Part shown: positions 1-7,838 of the stretch, in pieces
Numbering within the stretch: the stretch's first letter is position 1
Layout: each line of letters starts with the position of its first letter
Source of the DNA: Oceanicola sp.
Lineage (GTDB): Bacteria; Pseudomonadota; Alphaproteobacteria; Rhodobacterales; Rhodobacteraceae
Length of the DNA stretch: 58,853 bases
Direction of reading: 5' to 3'
NCBI GenBank assembly: GCA_022447275.1
Contig: JAKVBK010000019.1
Coordinates: 1-58,853, forward strand
Position numbers and translations under genes: made by a program
Notes under the pieces: model-generated
Seen by the model: only the letters and a program-made list of their open reading frames with translations
The model's database searches: none
What the model was told of the DNA's origin: nothing

Positions 1-339
1 GAGGGCTACGGGCACCTCACATACTGCGCAGGACAGTATCAAGATCCCGAAAAATCCCTGATTTCTGCTTTGTTGGTCCAAGCTCGGTGAGCCATCGGGC
101 CTGCGTCGCGTCTGGTGGGATCGGCCATCCCTGATGTGGTGCAGCCAAGCCCCTGTAGGCTAACCCCGCTTTTTGCGAAGCCCCAAGAGACCGCCGCGCG
201 CGATATCTCATGCAGCAAATGGAGGGGCGAGAAAGCTCCCTAAACCAAAATATCCCGTTACGCCTCCCGCCTAGGGATCACCCGCACCGAACAGAATACG
301 GCTTTCCGTTCTGAGCGGCCCCCGCTTGGACTTTACGCC
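1..339. other. Non-coding or unassigned stretch at the left edge
   Basis: I see no convincing gene here. A 64-codon minus-strand frame (17–211) has no ribosome binding site and no recognisable residues. On plus, the first frame stays open only to a stop at about 90, so a protein tail cut by the window edge is possible but unrecognised. A weak hairpin at 292–313 lies about 30 bp past the stop of the minus-strand hydrolase and could be its 3' end. Confidence 0.4.
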
Positions 340-2373
340 CTACTCGGCGGCATCCGCGCCAAAGACCTCGTTGTGATACAGTTCAAACGCCATGGTGGTG
401 TAGTGGGGCGCGTTGGAGCACGCAAAATTCGGCGCGGTGGCAGGATCATCAAGAAAAGCGGCAGCAATATCACCGGGGCAGCTATCAGGGCTGCGTGCTG
501 CAATGACATGCCCCTCAATAGGCCACTCGTGGTAAAAACTGTTGCGCAACGAGGCCGCAACGTCTTCGCCGAACTTCACGGGCGTTTGGGTGTCGAGGCC
601 CTGAGCATAGACGAGCGCGGGAATGTCGCTGACGACAGGATAGAGAATATCCTCGGCTGCGAATGGGCTGGGCCAGTAATCACAAATAACCTGGGTTAGG
701 CGATAATCCTGCACGCTGCGGAGTTGCACATTGGGATACGGGTTGGTCGCGATCAGCTCTTCAACATAGTCCAACGGCGTGAAGCCGACCTCCTCAATGC
801 AATTTATTCCCAGAAGCATGGCATAGGACATGTGGCCACCTTCCACGACAGGCCCCATGTTTCGGGCGATATCGCTGATAGACCACATCGTCAGCCGCAG
901 GTCGGTTTCCGCCATCTCGCCGACCAAGGCATTGGCTGTCTGCGCCACGTCATCGGGCAAATGGGTATTTGCAAAATCGATCAATCTTGCGGCGTCCGGC
1001 CCGTGCACTGGCAGAAGGGCCAGCCGATAGAGATGGCCAACCACCTCCGCCTGTGGCCGCCCCTCGCGCAGGCTTGCGGTAAGCGCCGCCAGAACCGTAT
1101 CGATCCAGTCCGTTGCCAATCCCGCCGCATCCTCGTCACGGGGCGCTTGCTCGGCCGCCCGCAGATATTCAAGGGCCTCCGTGAAGAAGGCATCATCCGT
1201 GTCAAAGATATCGTCAAGCGCAGGGGCTTGGGCTACCTCCACCGCTTCATCAACCGGGCCCCGCCCCAGTACGGTGCGCAGCAAGTCTGTGTCGCGCGAC
1301 TCCATGGCCGTCATGATCACTGGGAAGAACGGGGCATAGCCGCCTTGGGTGAAAGAATTGTTCAACAAGGCAAATGTCGCGAAGAAGTCTGGCTCAATCT
1401 TGTCGATCACGCCGAATTTCTTGCGCAGGTTCACGTTTGGGATCAACGGCGGATCAAACACCAGCGGCTCGTCCGCAAGTGTGCCCAGAAGCGCGATGAA
1501 GCGGTCTCGCAGGTCTGGGTAGGTTTCCGCGCAAAAGGCATCTGCTGCACACAGATCAAAGAGCGAGTCATAGGTATAGCGCAGCTTGTTGGTGGTTTCG
1601 GCTGTTCCCGGAACTGCGGGCGAAACGGTGCCATCCAGAATAACGGCCCGGATGCGCTCGGGTGTCTCGCGCATGGCGATCTGGGACAGCCGTGTGCCGT
1701 AGCTTGTGCCATAGAGATTGTAGGCGCCGGGATAGCCAAGGGCCTTGGTCAGCATGGCGATATCGCGCGCGCTGGAGATGCTGTTGAATTGCCCAAGGTC
1801 GAGCCCTTCTCCGGCATATCCTAGGGCACAGGCGCTAAACCATAGGGCTGTTCCGCCCTCATCTTCTCGGATGGCTTCCATCTCCTCCAAGGTGACATCG
1901 CCAATGTCCATGGTTTCAGCTGCGATGCCCAAGGCCGCCGACATCGGCCCACAGGCAATCAGCGTGGAATGCCCGGTTCCGCGCTGGTCGTAGAAAACCA
2001 GATCCCGCCGCTGGCGTATGCTCTGCATGTTCTTAAAAAGCGGAGACGATGTCGTGATCTCCCCCAGAGCAGAGCCCCCCGGCCCCCCGGACAGATACAC
2101 CAAGGGATCAGACGCAGGCGCGAGCGTCGTTGCATGCAGCCGCATAAACAACAGTTCGATTTGCCGCCCATCCGGAATGTCATGGTTTTCCGGGACTGTG
2201 ACAACGCCACATTCGTAGGTCTCCCCCTCAACTTCGCCGTCCCAGGGCAAAGGGTCTGGGCAAGGCATCGGCGCATAGGATCCCTGCGCCAAACCCATCG
2301 TGGGGCCTGTCAGCACTGCAAATGCGGTTGCGGCAAGAAAGCTCCGAAGTGATTTTGTCTCGCGCTTGCTCAT
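340..2373 (-). CDS. Secreted alpha/beta hydrolase with TAP-like C-terminal domain
   Basis: A protein of about 677 residues of the tricorn-interacting-aminopeptidase/proline-iminopeptidase-like alpha/beta hydrolases. It probably hydrolyses peptides or esters outside the cytoplasm. The N-terminus has basic residues, a hydrophobic stretch and a GLAQG cleavage site, i.e. a signal peptide. The oxyanion region LSGGPGGSA, the strand motif VFYDQRGTGHS and the nucleophile elbow GTSYGTRL (Ser) are clear. The C-terminal part has DIPALVYAQGLDTQTPV (acid) and a histidine in IEGHVIAA. The start is the Met at 2373, since GGGAGTG lies just upstream and it gives a clean signal peptide. The frame runs 12 codons further upstream. 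A long insertion between elbow and acid (about 250 residues) looks like a cap domain. The substrate is unknown. Confidence 0.82.
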   Translation of the reverse strand: MSKRETKSLRSFLAATAFAVLTGPTMGLAQGSYAPMPCPDPLPWDGEVEGETYECGVVTVPENHDIPDGRQIELLFMRLHATTLAPASDPLVYLSGGPGGSALGEITTSSPLFKNMQSIRQRRDLVFYDQRGTGHSTLIACGPMSAALGIAAETMDIGDVTLEEMEAIREDEGGTALWFSACALGYAGEGLDLGQFNSISSARDIAMLTKALGYPGAYNLYGTSYGTRLSQIAMRETPERIRAVILDGTVSPAVPGTAETTNKLRYTYDSLFDLCAADAFCAETYPDLRDRFIALLGTLADEPLVFDPPLIPNVNLRKKFGVIDKIEPDFFATFALLNNSFTQGGYAPFFPVIMTAMESRDTDLLRTVLGRGPVDEAVEVAQAPALDDIFDTDDAFFTEALEYLRAAEQAPRDEDAAGLATDWIDTVLAALTASLREGRPQAEVVGHLYRLALLPVHGPDAARLIDFANTHLPDDVAQTANALVGEMAETDLRLTMWSISDIARNMGPVVEGGHMSYAMLLGINCIEEVGFTPLDYVEELIATNPYPNVQLRSVQDYRLTQVICDYWPSPFAAEDILYPVVSDIPALVYAQGLDTQTPVKFGEDVAASLRNSFYHEWPIEGHVIAARSPDSCPGDIAAAFLDDPATAPNFACSNAPHYTTMAFELYHNEVFGADAAE

Positions 2374-2418
2374 CCTATCACTCCCTTTTGGCCATCTCGG
2401 CAGCCACATTCTTTCTGC

Positions 2419-3564
2419 CTAGCAATTCGTTTCAGCCACCATCGCGACCTCTGAATAGCGGCCATTCGAGGTGGTGATGCGCGCGCACACACCCGTGTCC
2501 GCATTGGCCCAGTAGGACGTCAGCCCCTCTGAGCGTACCAACTCGTATCCAAGGGCCGTGATGCCCATCTCGGCTTGTCCGGCACGGGCTCCTTCAAAAG
2601 GGGTGAGGTCGGTATTGCTGCCGATGAGCGGAACTGCTTTGGGCGGCGACACCCGGGCACTGTCATCGCCCACAAACATCACCTGCTGGACAACGCCTGC
2701 ATTTGAAATGGTGCATTCCCAGGGCGCATTGCTGTCCCCTACCCCGACCATGACCTTCGCTCCGGTGTCATCAAATTGGGTGCTCAGTTCCGAAACCGAG
2801 TTGTTGCTCGCACGCGCAACGGCGTCGAGGCAGGCCGGCACGGGCGCGAAGGCCGCGTTCGGGTCAGCGGCCTCTGTGAGAAAATCGCCTGCCGCCCACC
2901 CCGCAACGCCAGAGCTCGTTTCGACACGACACCAGCGCCGCGCCTCAGCCATCCGGCAGCCCAGATTGCGGACCGTGGTCCCGTTCGGCAGCCGCGCCAG
3001 CACAGGCGCCCCAGTTGAGACATCCGCCCGCAGGTTCAGGTCTCCCCCCTCTGTGGTCACTTCATAAAAATCCGGACCACCCTGCAGCCCATCGGCATAA
3101 TCTCCTGTGACCGTCTCGGCGAGATCCCCGGTGATGCTCACAGATAAGGTGTAATCCGAAACCTCATTCCGCCTCGCCGCGGCCCGCATCATATAGACCG
3201 ACACAGAATAGGTGCCGGAAGACGGGAGCACCGCATCGAAAACATTGAGGTCTGGCACCCTCTCATCCATGGACTGGGAAACGGCCAACGCCTCATCCCC
3301 CGGGCCCGATCCCGGGCCATAAACGTTGAAGTAGGTCTGCGGGTTTGTCGGCACGAGGCCAATGCGCATGCGTTGCCCCGCCTCCGCCCCGAGGGAATAG
3401 ACCACCATTTCATATCCGGTAATGCGGTCGCTGATCTCCGCACCCGTTGCGCCGGGTGCGAAGCGTATGGCCTCTGTGCGCTGGTCCTGTGCGACGCCCC
3501 CCATAGGCATGGCAACAAGCCCGAACAACAGGGCTGCAAACGTGTAAAGTTTGGTAATCCGCAT
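2419..3564 (-). CDS. Secreted protein with bacterial SH3 domain
   Basis: A 381-residue exported protein of unknown role. Residues 1–25 form a signal peptide (FAALLFGLVAMPMGGVAQ). The middle, about residues 165–235, is a bacterial SH3 domain: LNLRADVSTGAPVLARLPNG, then a W-C-R-V strand and a GWAAGDFL end, as in SH3 domains thought to bind peptidoglycan or other extracellular ligands. Before it is a beta-rich region resembling pre-peptidase type domains (GQRMRIGLVP, SGTYSVSVYM). The C-terminal 130 residues hold four of the cysteines and are probably disulphide-bonded. It ends 45 bp before the start of the hydrolase gene on the same strand, so the two may be co-transcribed. Confidence 0.75.
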   Translation of the reverse strand: MRITKLYTFAALLFGLVAMPMGGVAQDQRTEAIRFAPGATGAEISDRITGYEMVVYSLGAEAGQRMRIGLVPTNPQTYFNVYGPGSGPGDEALAVSQSMDERVPDLNVFDAVLPSSGTYSVSVYMMRAAARRNEVSDYTLSVSITGDLAETVTGDYADGLQGGPDFYEVTTEGGDLNLRADVSTGAPVLARLPNGTTVRNLGCRMAEARRWCRVETSSGVAGWAAGDFLTEAADPNAAFAPVPACLDAVARASNNSVSELSTQFDDTGAKVMVGVGDSNAPWECTISNAGVVQQVMFVGDDSARVSPPKAVPLIGSNTDLTPFEGARAGQAEMGITALGYELVRSEGLTSYWANADTGVCARITTSNGRYSEVAMVAETNC

Positions 3565-3803
3565 GGCGACACCCCGAATATGAAAGCAAGTTGGAATTCT
3601 TTTTCAGCCTAGGGCCCAGATAGCAAACCGGTCAACATCTGCATGAAATAACAGCGTTTACATATGCTTATGCACCTTCTGGGGCGCGCTCATCTACTTG
3701 CATCACGCAGGGGGACGACAGTTTTTCAAGGCAGATGTGAAAATCGACCAATGATCCAGGCGTTCAAAATCCTGGTGACAAACGAAGTCAATCGAGAAAC
3801 CGA
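3565..3803. other. Intergenic region upstream of the SH3 gene
   Basis: 239 bp of lower GC than its surroundings. It must hold the promoter of the SH3-domain gene and the 3' end of the desaturase gene, both on minus. I see no clear terminator hairpin or operator repeat. Confidence 0.4.
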
Positions 3804-4874
3804 TCAAACCGCATGGGGGCGCAGGCGCTCAACCTCTTCACGATAGGGCATGGCGCTCTCAGGCAGGGGCGGCACTATGACGGCATCCTGATAGCGCAGT
3901 TGCCGCAGCAGAACGGGCAATAGCCTGCGGAACGCCGCTGGGATCGAGGGCTCAGGCGCGGGCAAATCGTGTTTGATCAGCTCATGAAGCTCCGGCAGGC
4001 GATAATAGGGCACCATGGTGAACATGTGGTGCTCCACGTGATAGTTCATGTTCAGGTAGATGAAGCGCGTCACCGGGTTCATCAAAACCGTACGCGTGTT
4101 CAACCGATGGTCCGTCACATTCTCTGCCAGCCCCAGATGCTGCAGCACCCCGGTCATGATGTGGTGCCATGCCCCATAGAGCCGCGGCAGCCCGATCACC
4201 ATGAGCGGCAGAAGTGATCCTGTCGCAAGCGAAAGCACAATGACGCTGACGTAAATCGCCACCCAGATTCGGGCCACGCGGAACACAGCCGCATGATCCT
4301 GTGGCCGCAGGTAAGGCGCTTCTTGGGGATGGATGCGGCCCGAGGCATGCATCAGCATTCTGCCCCCAAGCGTCCAGACATCCAGCACGCCAAAACAATT
4401 GAGAAACAGGCGCAAAAGATCCGGCGGGCGCATTGCCACGATTTCCGGATCCCGGCCCACAATGATCGTATCGGTGTGATGGCGCACATGGCTGGCCCGC
4501 CAAACCACCGGGTTGCGCATCAGCATGAAGCTGGCAATCTGGTAGACAACCTCATTCTTCCAAGGCGTCTTGAACGCGGTGCGGTGACCGCATTCATGCC
4601 AGCGAGAATCAGAGGCAGATCCGTACAGCACCCCGTAGGCCAGCCAGAACGGGGCAGACCACCAACTGGGCCAAAGTAGAACTCCGATACCGGCAAAAGC
4701 CACCATAAGCCCGAGCCACAGCACCGTGTCGCGGGTGGCCCGCGCATCATCCTTTTCCATCAGGCGGCGGATCTCAGCCGGATCAATCGGTGTGCGGTAC
4801 CAAGACGGGTTCGCCAAGCCGGCGGCCTCAGCGCGGGCAGTGGCTTCCTCGGAAAGGGTGTAATCGCGTGCCAT
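3804..4874 (-). CDS. Membrane fatty acid desaturase
   Basis: A 356-residue integral-membrane di-iron desaturase, expected to introduce a double bond into an acyl chain or a related lipid substrate. The three histidine boxes are present in order: HECGHRT (about residue 95), HVRHHTD (about 130) and HVEHHMF (about 280). They sit among hydrophobic spans such as TVLWLGLMVAFAGIGVLLW and VAIYVSVIVLSLA. The third box has the form HxxHH, as in acyl desaturases and related hydroxylases. The start MARDYTLSEEA is the only good Met. Regiospecificity cannot be read from sequence; carotenoid or sphingolipid-type substrates remain possible. It stands alone, 52 bp downstream of the dehydrogenase gene on the same strand. 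Confidence 0.85.
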   Translation of the reverse strand: MARDYTLSEEATARAEAAGLANPSWYRTPIDPAEIRRLMEKDDARATRDTVLWLGLMVAFAGIGVLLWPSWWSAPFWLAYGVLYGSASDSRWHECGHRTAFKTPWKNEVVYQIASFMLMRNPVVWRASHVRHHTDTIIVGRDPEIVAMRPPDLLRLFLNCFGVLDVWTLGGRMLMHASGRIHPQEAPYLRPQDHAAVFRVARIWVAIYVSVIVLSLATGSLLPLMVIGLPRLYGAWHHIMTGVLQHLGLAENVTDHRLNTRTVLMNPVTRFIYLNMNYHVEHHMFTMVPYYRLPELHELIKHDLPAPEPSIPAAFRRLLPVLLRQLRYQDAVIVPPLPESAMPYREEVERLRPHAV

Positions 4875-4926
4875 GACATAAGGCTAAAAGGAACCCAACA
4901 TTTGTCAAAGGACATCATGCCTCGCC

Positions 4927-6057
4927 TCAGCTCGCTGATGCCGGGCCATCCACGTACAGGTCTTTGGGCAGCGGTATAGACAGCGCTTCGCAGATGTCGC
5001 AGATCACCTTGTCCACCCGTTTCGCAACCGGAAGGCCTTCGGTGCGACGCAACAGACGCATCTGGCGCTCTCGATCGCCGGGTATGCGCACAGCATCCAC
5101 ACCCTCAGCCGGCGGTGCGCTTTGCACAAAGCGCAAATAGTCCGCGACTTCCCGGTGAAACATGTCCTGATCATCCAACCGCTCAGGATCGATCAAAAGG
5201 GCAAACAGGCCATTGCCAAACCTGTGGTCCTTTTCTCCGTTGGTGCCATTTCCCGTCAAGGCGCCCCCCAGCAGTTCACAAGCCAGCATCAAACCAGAGC
5301 CTTTATGCAGCCCAAAAGGCCGCAAAGCGCCGGGGCCCGCGCGGGGGTCCGGCACATCCTGAGACGCCGTTTCTCCGTAAAGTGACGCGGGATCGCGGTT
5401 CGGTCTGCCGTCCGCGTCAACAAGAACCGCATCCGAAAGGGGCGCGCCCCCTTGCGCCGCGACCAAGGCCTTGCCTTCCGCAACAAGCGACGTAGCAAAA
5501 TCGAGAATGAAATCGTCACCAAGCCGGTTTGGCACCCCAATGGTCACCGGCGCCGTTGATCCTGCACGCCGCGCCGTGCCGAAGGGTGCAACAAGGCGCG
5601 AGCCGGCCACATTGGTGAAGATCACAGATGCCAGACCCGCCTGCGCGGCCATCTCAGCATAGGCCCCCACACGTCCAATATGCCCCGCCCGCCGCAGAGA
5701 AATCACGGCAAGGCCCGCGCTGTCTGCGCGCGCAATGCCTTGCTCAAAAACCTGCCGCGCCACCCACTGGCCCATCCCATTCCCCCCGTCAAACTGCATG
5801 AGGGCGCCCAAGTCGCCTACAACACGCGGGCGCATATCCGGATTGAACAGGCCAGAGCGCAGCCCCGCATGATACCGACCGATCCGGATGACACCATGGC
5901 TGTCATGTCCACAGCATGACGCATCCACCAAATGATCCGCGATACAGGCCGCTTCCATCGTGCCACAGCCATCTTCCCTTAGAATTGCCGCCAAAACGGC
6001 AGACAAAGGATCCGGCCACATCAAAAGAGGATCGTCCACGCTATCTGCTCCTATCAT
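4927..6057 (-). CDS. Ldh family (LDH2/MDH2-type) oxidoreductase
   Basis: A 376-residue member of the malate/L-lactate/sulfolactate dehydrogenase family, which is unrelated to classic Rossmann-fold LDH and uses NAD(P)H to interconvert 2-hydroxy and 2-oxo acids. The family hallmark SHGVIRIGRY with the catalytic His lies near residue 55, and a glycine-rich PFGLHKGSGLMLACELLGG segment near 240. The middle part SLVAEGKALVAAQGGAPL is also typical. The family includes ureidoglycolate, 2,3-diketogulonate and delta-1-piperideine-2-carboxylate reductases, so the substrate is open. The start could also be the Met 12 codons in; neither has a strong ribosome binding site. It is divergent from the DUF808 gene. 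Confidence 0.8.
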   Translation of the reverse strand: MIGADSVDDPLLMWPDPLSAVLAAILREDGCGTMEAACIADHLVDASCCGHDSHGVIRIGRYHAGLRSGLFNPDMRPRVVGDLGALMQFDGGNGMGQWVARQVFEQGIARADSAGLAVISLRRAGHIGRVGAYAEMAAQAGLASVIFTNVAGSRLVAPFGTARRAGSTAPVTIGVPNRLGDDFILDFATSLVAEGKALVAAQGGAPLSDAVLVDADGRPNRDPASLYGETASQDVPDPRAGPGALRPFGLHKGSGLMLACELLGGALTGNGTNGEKDHRFGNGLFALLIDPERLDDQDMFHREVADYLRFVQSAPPAEGVDAVRIPGDRERQMRLLRRTEGLPVAKRVDKVICDICEALSIPLPKDLYVDGPASAS

Positions 6058-6382
6058 TTTGGCTGCAATACTCCGGGGTGAATGACGGGGAACCCGTCAG
6101 AGGGGCTGGCCCCTTGTCAGTCATGTAAACGTCCGTCAAAACGCAAAATCCCGCCTCCGATCTCACGCTTTTCCAATGCGCCGCCCCAGCCAAGCGCGCA
6201 GACCAACGATCCTCATAGCGTTTCATGCTTCTGCCGCCTCGACACACTCAAATACACCGCATTACAGCGTCGAATTCAGCATGCTTTCAAGCCCGCGGGC
6301 GAGACAAGCCAAACCCTCCATTGCCCCTAGCGCCCCACCGGATATGCTGCGGGAAACCAATATCCCGAGGGACACAGGTGAC
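6058..6382. other. Divergent intergenic region
   Basis: 325 bp between the start of the Ldh-family gene (minus) and the DUF808 gene (plus). It should contain both promoters. Short frames here have poor codon usage and no ribosome binding sites. I do not see a convincing -35/-10 pair, repeat or hairpin. Confidence 0.4.
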
Positions 6383-7345
6383 ATGAGCGGACTTCTCGCC
6401 CTACTTGACGATGTTGCAGCGATTGCAAAGGTTGCCGCGGCTTCTATGGATGACGTGATCACCCAAGCGGTAAAGGCCTCCTCCAAGGCAGCCGGCGCCG
6501 TGATCGACGATGCCGCCGTCACCCCGAAATACGTGCATGGCTTTTCCGCGGATCGAGAATTGCCGATCGTGTGGTCGATCGCAAAAGGGTCCTTGTTCAA
6601 CAAACTGGTAATCCTGCTGCCAGCGGCTCTTCTACTGGCCACGTTTGCCCCTTGGGGTATTCCTCCGCTCCTGATGCTTGGCGGCGGCTACCTGTGCTTC
6701 GAAGGGGCGGAGAAAGTCTATCATGCCCTGTCACCGCATTCCGAACGGGCAAAGGAAACCGAAGCCCGGATGGAGGCCGATCCCACCCTTGAAAAACGAA
6801 AAGTGCAGGGTGCCATCAAAACCGATTTCATTCTGTCGGCCGAAATCATGACGATCATCCTGTCCGCACTGCCCCAGGACTTGACGCTGCCTTTCACCGC
6901 CGCCGCACTGGCCGTGGCCGGCATCATTATCACGGCAGCGGTGTACGGTGCCGTGGCCCTGATCGTGAAAGCCGATGATGTGGGCCTGCATATGGCGGCC
7001 AACGGCCGTACATCGACCACACGCCGCCTGGGCGAGGCAATCGTGCGCGGCATGCCGGGCTTCATGAAACTGTTGGTCATTGTAGGGACGGCAGCCATGA
7101 TCTGGGTCGGCGGCTCAATCCTCGTGCATGCTTTGCATGAAATGGGGTGGCACACGCCCTATGACATCATTCACGACATCGCGGTCTCAGTCGCGCAAGC
7201 CTCGCCAGTCGCCCAAGGCGCCATCGAATGGGGTGTGACAGCCACCTTGGACGGGATCATTGGCCTGATCGCGGGCCTCTTGCTGATCCCGATCATCACC
7301 CGAGTGACGGCTATGTTTGGCGGAGCCAAAAGCAACGGGCATTGA
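6383..7345 (+). CDS. DUF808 family inner-membrane protein (YedI-like)
   Basis: A 320-residue multi-pass membrane protein of the DUF808/YedI family, whose function is not established. It opens with the family signature MSGLLALLDDVAAIAK and a segment rich in Ala/Ser (AVKASSKAAGAVIDDAAVTP), then hydrophobic spans near residues 85–125, 165–205, 230–260 and 290–310. The GGGYLCFEGAEKVYH motif is characteristic. The start at 6383 follows GAGGGACACAGGTGAC; upstream in-frame Mets would add 69 non-conserved residues. The DksA-like frame overlaps its 3' end only if a doubtful upstream start is used. Confidence 0.85.
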   Translation: MSGLLALLDDVAAIAKVAAASMDDVITQAVKASSKAAGAVIDDAAVTPKYVHGFSADRELPIVWSIAKGSLFNKLVILLPAALLLATFAPWGIPPLLMLGGGYLCFEGAEKVYHALSPHSERAKETEARMEADPTLEKRKVQGAIKTDFILSAEIMTIILSALPQDLTLPFTAAALAVAGIIITAAVYGAVALIVKADDVGLHMAANGRTSTTRRLGEAIVRGMPGFMKLLVIVGTAAMIWVGGSILVHALHEMGWHTPYDIIHDIAVSVAQASPVAQGAIEWGVTATLDGIIGLIAGLLLIPIITRVTAMFGGAKSNGH

Positions 7346-7376
7346 TCGAAAACTTGGGCTGCCGCAAACTCAGCCC

Positions 7377-7724
7377 ATGACCGAGCCCGACCCAATTGCC
7401 CTACGCGCACGCTACGGCACGCTTCTGCGCGCCGAACTTGCAGAACTCCAGCAACGCAGCCGCGACACCGGTGCCGCCCGCGCCCCGGTCATGCTGGACC
7501 AGCAATCCGTGGGCAGAGTGTCCCGCATGGACGCCCTGCAACACCAAGCCATGGCACAGGGCCAGCAGGCCCGCCGCGACGCCCGGATCAAGGCGATCCA
7601 TGCCGCCCTGCAAAGGCTGGAGGAAGAGGATTTTGGCTGGTGCGATGAGTGCGGCGAGCCAATCGCCGCAAAGCGCCTCGATCTGGATCCAACCGTGATG
7701 CGCTGCATCGATTGCGCCCGCTAG
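7377..7724 (+). CDS. TraR/DksA C4-type zinc finger protein
   Basis: A 115-residue protein of the DksA/TraR family, whose members insert a coiled-coil into the RNA polymerase secondary channel and adjust promoter kinetics. The C-terminus carries a C-X2-C-X17-C-X2-C zinc finger (CDEC … CIDC). A helical, Gln/Arg-rich coiled-coil precedes it (about residues 20–80). It is shorter than E. coli DksA (151 residues), and the usual acidic tip residues are not obvious, so the target effect is uncertain. The Met at 7377 is chosen because the earlier in-frame start at 7317 lies inside the DUF808 gene. It lies 31 bp downstream of that gene and could be co-transcribed with it. Confidence 0.8.
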   Translation: MTEPDPIALRARYGTLLRAELAELQQRSRDTGAARAPVMLDQQSVGRVSRMDALQHQAMAQGQQARRDARIKAIHAALQRLEEEDFGWCDECGEPIAAKRLDLDPTVMRCIDCAR

Positions 7725-7760
7725 GGGCGCTGCCAGACCCGAGCCAGATCGACCATAAGT

Positions 7761-7787
7761 CTAATCTTTGTCTCAAAAATACTCATC
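7761..7787 (-). repeat. Rhodobacteraceae-type GAGTATTTTT 3'-flank motif
   Basis: Read on minus this is GATGAGTATTTTTGAGACAA, continuing AGATTAG. From memory, very similar strings (GAGTATTTTTG then an A-rich purine tail) are scattered near gene ends in Roseobacter-group genomes. It sits between the converging ends of the DksA-like gene and gcvP. A related sequence is at 36757–36790. Its function is unknown; as minus-strand RNA the T tract could help end gcvP transcription. Confidence 0.4.
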
Positions 7788-7804
7788 GGCGCGCGGCTGC
7801 GACC

Positions 7805-7831
7805 GCACCCCCAGCCGGAAGCCGGGGGTGC
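7805..7831 (-). terminator. Hairpin downstream of gcvP
   Basis: Inverted repeat GCACCCCC (7805–7812) and GGGGGTGC (7824–7831), 8 bp from the gcvP stop. On minus there is no T run directly after the stem, but TATTTTTG follows about 25 bp later. It is a plausible end of the gcvTHP transcript or an RNA-stabilising hairpin. Confidence 0.5.
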
Positions 7832-7838
7832 GCCCGTC

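Noticed and set aside
17-211. 64-codon minus-strand frame at the left edge
   Set aside because: No ribosome binding site, no recognisable motifs, and no partner gene. Considered as a transposase remnant, but no inverted repeats or catalytic residues were seen.
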